A DNA stretch of 64,000 nt from Brachionus koreanus (Eukaryota > Rotifera > Eurotatoria > Ploima > Brachionidae). Positions 57,448 to 64,000 of the stretch are shown piece after piece (position 1 is the stretch's first letter; every line of letters begins with the position of its first letter). The notes under the pieces are model-generated. The model did no database searches, was not told where the DNA came from, and worked only from the letters and a program-made list of their open reading frames with translations. The position numbers and the translations under genes are program-made. The stretch is taken from assembly GCA_016987375.1 (NCBI GenBank), contig PJRA01000519.1, positions 372,699 to 436,698 on the forward strand. Direction: 5' to 3'.

Positions 57448-58263
57448 ATGGAATCTAAATTTGCTATATTCGATTTTGACGCCACAATTATAAACGATAA
57501 TAGCGATAGTTACATCAATGAATTACTAATAGAAAAACATCACGCTAGACGTGAACGCCAAGGTAGAGATCATGACAAGTTAAGCGCTGTTGACCTCAGA
57601 AGATTCATATTGCCTTATTCGATTGAAGAACTCTATCCAGTGTACAATTGGCCAACTAGAATGAATGCCGCCTTTAGATACATGGCCGAGGATCTTGACT
57701 GCAACACAAATGAAATTTTGGACAAAATAAAAGAGATCAAAATAAGTGACTCAATGAAAAAGTTGATAAATTATTTGGCCGAGGATGACTATCAATTGCT
57801 TATTGTTTCTGATGCAAATAAACTTTTCATCGAGCTTATTTTGAATGAAAATGGACTGCTAGATTTGTTTGCGGGTCGAATATTTTCCAATGAAGCATTT
57901 ATAGCTGAGAATGGGCTCATTAAGGTACGTCCGTTTTATCTAGATCATAAAAAAGACAAATTACCCTACAAGTGTGTCTACTGCTGTGAAGACTGTGGAC
58001 AACCGTCTATTTGTAAAAGAGAAATAGTCAGAGATCTGCTAGAGAACACTGCCAATAAGAGAATAATTTATGTTGGTGATGGAAGAAATGATTTTTGTCC
58101 TGCTCTTGATTTACAAGAAAACGATTTTTATTTTGTTAGACGAGGATTTAATTTAGAAAAATATTTAGATGATGAAAATCTTTTAGGAAAAATTAAAGCT
58201 AATGTAAAATTTTGGACTAGTGGCAATGAAATCTTAAATCAAATAAAATCTAAAGAAAATTAA
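57448..58263 (+). CDS. PHOSPHO1/2-type HAD phosphatase (copy 2)
   Basis: A single exon of 271 residues, paralogous to 43732-44493. Motif I is AIFDFDATIINDNSDS (Asp9, Asp11), motif II LLIVSDANKLFIE, motif IV VGDGRNDFCPA near residue 211. The cysteine cluster is K-C-V-Y-C-C-E-D-C-G ... S-I-C-K-R, more Cys-rich than in copy 1. An insert near residues 30-55 (ARRERQGRDHDKLSAVDLRR) makes it longer. N-W-P-T-R-M-N-A is shared with copy 1 (N-W-T-H-R-M-N-A). Catalytic residues appear intact, so it is probably an active phosphatase; substrate undetermined. Confidence 0.9.
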   Translation: MESKFAIFDFDATIINDNSDSYINELLIEKHHARRERQGRDHDKLSAVDLRRFILPYSIEELYPVYNWPTRMNAAFRYMAEDLDCNTNEILDKIKEIKISDSMKKLINYLAEDDYQLLIVSDANKLFIELILNENGLLDLFAGRIFSNEAFIAENGLIKVRPFYLDHKKDKLPYKCVYCCEDCGQPSICKREIVRDLLENTANKRIIYVGDGRNDFCPALDLQENDFYFVRRGFNLEKYLDDENLLGKIKANVKFWTSGNEILNQIKSKEN

Positions 58264-59046
58264 TAAACTGTTTTTTTGAATATTAGTGAAATACGAACCT
58301 GTTGTTTTAAAATAAAAAATGGATCAATACTTTTTCGTAAAAATAAAAAATAATTTCAAATAAAGATTAAAATAATTTAATTGTTTAAAATTATTTTATG
58401 GAAATATTTCTATTTAAGCTCTGCTTTGAATAAATTTTGGAATATTGCTTTTTTAGCTATTTAAAAGTGGTCATGAAGGAATATATTAATTGAGAAGTAA
58501 GATGTTTTCTGATACATTTGAGAAGCCAAGATAATAATAATGGAGTCATTTTACAGAACGTGAATTTGAAAATTTTGAAAGAAAAATAAATAATTCAATT
58601 CGAAAAAGAATACGAGGTATGCAATTAATATGTTATAAAGAAAATTAATGCAGCTTTTAAAAACTAACTTTTTATTTTTAAAATGAGTAAAAACAAAAAA
58701 CCAAATATGATAAAGCTAGCTAAAAAATAAATTTATTGGGCTTATTGAATCAAATTCCAAAAAAATATTTAAAAAAGTAAAGATGATCTTGACTTCAAAT
58801 CTAATTAACATTATTAGACGTCAAATTGATTAAAATAATTATAAATGTTAGTAAAAGATGTAAAACTATTTAATTATTTGATTTGAAAATATGATTATTA
58901 AATTGATTTAATAAGAAATAATTTTAATTTAATTCAAAAAAATAATAAATTGCAAAAATTTTATTCAAAATAACTAAATCTGTTCAAAATTCAAATTGAA
59001 TTTTATTATTCATATTTTTTTTAGTAACAAAGACTCCAAAAATCTA
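58264..59046. other. Intergenic
   Basis: AT-rich spacer with no recognised feature. Confidence 0.5.
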
Positions 59047-59258
59047 TCAAAAAACGAAATTTTTAATTGAAGATAAAAAATTAGTAATGAAACCTTCTCT
59101 TTGTATTCCTTGATCACTTCTAACTTGTTCTTGTTGATCCACTGGCTGCTCAGTTGTCAATTCAGACATGACACTTTGTACCATTGGCAATTCAGTTGTT
59201 GTTTCGGATACTTGTTCTACTTGTCTTTTCAAATCTTTTGATTGTTTATCCCATCTAC
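59047..59258 (-). CDS. Secreted-peptide core exon (copy C), possible alternative exon
   Basis: The exon begins after an acceptor (TTTTTTTAG at 59261-59259) with GT-AGA-TGG and encodes RWDKQSKDLKR, the conserved core QVEQVSETTTELPMVQSV... through RSDQ, then GIQREGF and a longer tail ITNFLSSIKNFVF. It has no ATG before the core. Its phase (needs one preceding base) fits the signal exon at 59710-59644, giving a 93-residue precursor (22 + 71 codons less stop) if spliced over the D exon. So C and D may be alternative terminal exons of one gene. Confidence 0.65.
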
Positions 59259-59298
59259 CTAAAAAAAGAAATTTCTTTCACATCTAAATTAAAATTAA

Positions 59299-59438
59299 CG
59301 TAATTTTCCGAATTTAGTGACATGTCTTTAAAATAGAGTACTCTATTTTAGTGACACTCTGTTATAACATGTAAATGATTCTTTTGTGACATGTCATTAA
59401 ATATTTTAGTGACATGTCACTAAATTCGGATGATTACG
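59299..59438. repeat. 140-bp inverted-repeat insertion flanked by TTAA
   Basis: Ends CGTAATTTTCCGAATTTAGT and, inverted, CGTAATCATCCGAATTTAGT match over about 28 bases and are flanked by TTAA on both sides. Internally it has repeated GTGACATGTC blocks and a perfect palindrome AAAATAGAGTACTCTATTTT. It looks like a small nonautonomous element between peptide exons C and D. Confidence 0.6.
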
Positions 59439-59710
59439 TTAATTGAAATTACGTTTTCTTTGTATTCCTTGATCACTTCTAACTTGTTCTTGTTGATCCA
59501 CTGGCTGCTCAGTTGTCAATTCAGACATGACACTTTGTACCATTGGCAATTCAGTTGTTGTTTCGGATACTTGTTCTACTTGTCTTTTCAAATCTTTAAA
59601 TTTAAATTTATCTTTAATTCCGAATTTTTATCTCAAATGATACCATTAGCAGAAACATTTGACATTAAAAATGCATTAATAAGGATAACAACCAAGGATA
59701 GGTGATTCAT
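59439..59710 (-). CDS. Small secreted peptide precursor (member D)
   Basis: Exon 1 is 59710-59644 (67 bases, same length as in member A; signal MNHLSLVVILINAFLMSNVS plus AN) and exon 2 is 59593-59439, with a 50-base phase-1 intron, giving 73 residues. The mature part starts DLKR followed by the conserved core; it ends GIQRKRNFN with the stop formed by the TTAA next to the inserted repeat, so the tail differs from member C (GIQREGF...). The core DNA is essentially identical to copy C. The Lys-Arg before Gln is kept. Function unknown; secretion is well supported by the leader. Confidence 0.72.
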
Positions 59711-62700
59711 TTTTTATCTTGAAAAACTGTTTTTCTAGAATTTTTTGGTTTATTACTGAAAACTGAGATTCTTTTTATATCACATTTTAAGCCAAGTTTT
59801 TTGTTAGAATGAGTTAATTTTCAGTTCGACTGAAAAATTTTTTCTCAATGATGACACCAATTTTGAAATTTTTGTCTAAAATAAATTAGCCTTTAGAGGA
59901 ATGAAGTAAATTTGTTATGCAATAGAAAGAATAATTTTGTCTTGATTTAACCTAGATTAGTAATATTTGGTCTTTTTAGTTCATGTTGGAAAATATGACT
60001 CTGGCCTAATCTTTTCCTCACTGATCTTAAAAGCCTCGAGTTGAATATCTTCGGCTCTTTAATCTTATTAAAATCTTTGCAAGAGCCCGAAAACATGATC
60101 ATTTCTTGCTATTTGTTTGCCTATATTTATGTAAATTGATCACCAAATTGTCATTATTATTATCTAAAAGGGGTTAATTACAATCTTGAGCCTAATCTCT
60201 AGATAAATACAAAATTTCTTTAAGTCGTTTAAATCTTTATTTATTTAAATTTTCTCTTTTTTTGCTATTATTTCTTTTGCTCGCTTTCTCTCTCTTTTGG
60301 TTTTCTATGTTTTTGTTTAGAGATTTTTTCAAATAAACAAACAATAAGATGAGATAAAGAGATATGATAGGAGATTGAGCGATAGATGATGCTTTAATGG
60401 GGATTTTAAGTTTGTACACAAACTCTTGTGGATGCACCCAAATTGACCTTGTCAATTCAGCCATCTCATGCCTATGTTTTCTAATTAAAATTGTTCACAA
60501 CATATTCTCCTAATGTTTGTACACAATTTTGATCAAGTTATTTTTCGCTCAAATTGTATGGCATTATTTTGTTTTCTACCATTTTTAAACATATACAATT
60601 TGAAACAAGACAGAAAAATGAGCTGGTTACATCACAGAATAATTTAAATTTTTGATTCAAAGAACAATTTACATTTCAGCTTTATTTAAAAAAAAAAACT
60701 TTTTTCCATTTTTTTGTATGCTGCTTTCTCCTATTTCAGAATACCCGTTTATTTTTTTCCTTAAGCTCACTTTTTCATAAACAATTATGAGAAAAAAAAG
60801 AGCCGGTTTATTTTCGAATTCAAATAATCAAAATAAAGAAAAAAACAAAAAGGTAAAATTCTAATTTAAATTTGTTTAAAATAAATAATTTTTTTTCATT
60901 AAGTAATAATTTAAAGCAATTTTAGAAAATTTCCTGGGTTTTAAAATCAGATTTATCATTGGTAGTTTTTTTTCTAATCTAAACAGATTAATAAACCAAA
61001 TACAAAAAGTAAATTAGCCTTTTAATTATTTTTCGTCTTATTTTTTTTCAAAATAATAAAAATAGTAAAGTAAAAAAAATTTAATTTTTCTTGAGGCACT
61101 TTTCTCAAGGGCTGAATTAAACCTTCATCTGATAATTACTCTCAATTTCAGTAATATTACTTATTTTGATTTCTTAATAAATTAATTTAGAGCTTTTATT
61201 TGTTTTTCGGGCTTTTTTGTTTATTAGTGTTTCATTTCCAAGCGACCATAGAGTTTGTACTAATGTTTTATCGGGAATAACTTGATTGCTAAGGTCAAGC
61301 GCTTAAATTTAGTATTATCACATTTTTAAAATAATCCATTTTTATTATAAAATATTAATCTATCGATAATTAGTTTGATTGTTGACGAGAATAAAGTTTA
61401 CTCGGGGATTAAATTAATTTATATTATGACATTTTTTTTTTACTTTAAAATTAGTAAGAAAATGTTTTATTTGGGATTAAGATATTGATAAATTTTTCAG
61501 ACTATACTAATTTTATTAATTAAGAAAGCATCTAGCCAAATTGAAAATTAAAGCTAAATAAATTATTTGAATTTATTTTAAAAAAATTTTTTTGTATCAA
61601 TTTATTCATTATTATTTTCTTTTTTAATATTAGATTTAGATTTTTTAAGACTTTTCGAAGTTTTTTTCAAAATTTTTACCTAATTTCTAATTTAATTCAA
61701 ATATTCAATGATATATATCTTTAAAATCTTAGGATTTCAATTTTTTTTTTGTATTTAGGTAATATTTTTTTGAAATTCTTCTTTATATGATTTGAATTTC
61801 AAATTTAAAAATTATTCAAAAATTGCCTAATTTCTAAGACAAAAATTTTATTATGAGGTTAATTTTATATTATTTTTATTTTTGTACTTGATAAATCTAG
61901 CTAAAAGGTTGAACAAAGATTTAAGATTTATGACATTGTAAAGTAATTGTTTTATTTTAAGGCTTCTTTAGTTCACTTGAGACTTGAATACTTAAGAATA
62001 AAAAAATTTTAAGAAGCCGTGCATTAGGCCTTTTTGTATGAATTTTTTTCTAGATTTTTACGATGAACTATGGTTTATTTTTTAAACTTAAAATATAAGT
62101 TTGTGAATAAAACTAAGAAAATAAATTTACAAAATTATTTAATTGATTCTTGGTATTAGCTATTTAAAAAATAAAAATGACCTTTCGAGTAAAAAGTTAA
62201 CTTAAAATATTGATTCCTTAATGAATTCAAGAAAGTTTTTTTTAGATATAAAAGATCATTTTATTTTCTATATAATGTTAATAAAAATATATTGTTAATT
62301 TATTAATATTTTCTTTTAGACTAAAAAAAATTAGATTTTTTATTTTTCAAGTAAAAAGATATCGGGAAATTAAAAATAATTTTTGTAATTTTTTAAATTC
62401 ATGTTAAAAAAATATAAAATTGTTAATGGTCAGTTTTAAATTATTTTTTAGTCAGTGTTTTTAAATTTATTCATTAGATTTAACTTTTGAAAAATTTGAA
62501 ATTTGAAAGTTATTTTTATTTTATTTTTTTTATTTCTTTATCTAACATATGACTGAAAAACACCAACATTTAATGTGATATAGAGTTAAATTATTTTTCT
62601 AAAAAAATAACTCTCATAGCAGTCGATTTATACATGTGGGTATTTTTAATTTGAATTTAAACTCTACACAGTCTGTTTTGCTGTTGATTTAACCAGTATA

Positions 62701-64000
62701 TTTTTCTATTCTTATACTAAATCTGATCAACTTCAACAGCTCCCTATTCTTGTGATATTTTTCACCTTTTTTTTTTATTTACCTTTTTATTTTATTGTAT
62801 TTTTTTGGCTTAGCATTTTTTTTATTTAAGGTTCAATATAAAATAACAAAAAGTTGAATTATTAGATATTTTAAAAAAATAAAAATAATTTTTTATCTGA
62901 AAATTTTATCCTAAATTTTCTTAATTGTTTAGTCTGGAGGATCTTATTTTACGATGAAAGATGAAGTGAAAATGTTTTTAAAATTTTGTTCGTAATTATA
63001 TTAGTATTTTTTATAGTTTTTAAAAATTTTATTTAAGCTAAAGGCTCTTCTTTGCTTCATTTAAATAGTTTTGTATAATTTTTTGAACATATAGCAATTC
63101 TTTAAATTTTGAATACCACAATCAAATTCACCAGTAAGTGTGTGCACTTTAAGGACTTTTGAAATATCAAAACAACAAAATTTTATAAATTTAGTTTTTG
63201 AATTTGAGAAAAAATAATGAAAAATATTGAAAAAATTTTTTGAACAAAATAGTCAAAAATCGTTTCAATTGAGCATTTTAAAATTACTTTTTATGATCTC
63301 AATTGCCAAAATTTTTGAACTTTTGGCGTAGAAATTAAAAATATAAGAATTAATTTTAAGAGTTTTAACAAACAATTTAGAAATTTTAATTCACTATTGC
63401 AAATACAAAATATTCTTTTGGTGTTCTTTTGTCAAAATTTATGTGAATTTAAAATGATAAGAAAATTCTCGATGGTATTCAAGTAATTTTTAAGTTTAAA
63501 AATTTTTAGCTTTGAATCAAAAAGTTAATCTCTGTTTAAAACAGCTTTATTCATTTAAATTAAAAAAAAAAATTTTTCTTTTTATTTTTTTGTTTTGTAA
63601 AACTGAATCTTAAAGTAAAAATAATATCTTTAATTCAGAGTTTAGACAAGGTAGAGTATAAAAATTGAATAAATTTTTTTGAATCCATTAAAAATAATCT
63701 CAAAATCAAGATTTTAATAATTGTATTCATTTTATATTTTTGCGCTCAGCCCTTTTATTTGAATATGGTGTGCTTGAATTGCTCTTTAGTTACGCCTTTT
63801 TTATAAATTGATCTTCTTTAGATAAAAAGAGAATAAGTCTCTGGCATTTTTAAGAATTTCATTGCCTAGATAACACTACTTGTATAATTTAAACGTTCCT
63901 CAAAAATTGTGAATTGAAATCTATTTAGTAAAATAATTTTTTTTTATAAATTATGTATTAACTTGGAATAAATTTGATTTTAATTTTAATTTATAATATT
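59711..64000. other. Terminal intergenic region
   Basis: No convincing gene. A possible first exon on the plus strand starts at ATG 60787 (MRKKRAGLFSNSNNQN, Lys-rich) and meets a GTAAAA after 22 codons, so a gene could continue beyond the window. A minus-strand frame at 60237-60464 is Lys/Asn-rich and unrecognised. The rest is AT-rich with long homopolymers. Confidence 0.35.

Noticed and set aside
60237..60464. 75-codon minus-strand frame with one hydrophobic stretch
   Set aside because: Lys/Asn-rich tail and no recognisable family or splice context; could be chance in AT-rich DNA.

Overview
The window is very AT-rich eukaryotic DNA with one assembly gap (32919-33111). Multi-exon genes have mostly short GT-AG introns of about 45-65 bases. 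It carries animal ciliary and centrosomal genes (CCDC13, SDCCAG8), a TATA-binding protein, two GPCRs with large unusual ectodomains, a nucleotide-sugar transporter and many decayed animal transposons. This fits a small spiralian invertebrate, most likely a monogonont rotifer such as Brachionus; the organism is inferred, not read directly.

Layout. 0-1.1 kb: LINE reverse-transcriptase relics. 2-5.4 kb: two tandem minus-strand genes for secreted, probably GPI-anchored leucine-rich-repeat (LRR) proteins. 7.0-7.8 kb: terminal exon of CCDC13. 8.6-9.4 kb: LINE relic. 10.7-13.1 kb: LRR-type rhodopsin-like GPCR. 13.8-15.6 kb: internally deleted Ty3/gypsy element. 16.5-18.4 kb: somatomedin-B family-B GPCR. 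18.55-20.78 kb: an end-to-end Merlin DNA transposon with an intact 8-bp target duplication. 20.8-21.5 kb: long inverted-repeat element. 22.9-23.9 kb: SLC35A4-like transporter. 26.8 kb: small unknown ORF. 27.6-31.6 kb: two-exon coiled-coil/NZF-finger gene. 32-35 kb: mariner/Tc1 debris around the gap. 35.4-41.4 kb: ten-exon SDCCAG8 gene, rebuilt here, with a dead mariner in its last intron. 42.9-44.5 kb: TBP and a PHOSPHO-type phosphatase, head to head, 98 bases apart. 45.65 kb: tRNA-Asn. 46.6, 47.8-48.1, 52.95-53.1 and 59.0-59.7 kb: genes and exon copies for very small secreted peptides. 51.0 kb: EF-hand protein. 52-55.7 kb: Tc1, LINE, mariner and LTR relics. 57.4-58.3 kb: second PHOSPHO-type phosphatase. 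From 59.7 kb to the end I find no convincing gene.

Two things best fit an undescribed system. The first is the small secreted peptide family: a signal-peptide exon of 67 bases, a phase-1 intron of 45-50 bases, then an exon holding a strictly conserved core that starts after a Lys-Arg site. At 59 kb two near-identical core exons could share one signal exon. The second is the LRR pair, in which promoter, leader and the first ~95 codons are nearly identical while the repeats and C-terminus have diverged strongly. That pattern points to diversifying selection or gene conversion in a surface recognition protein.
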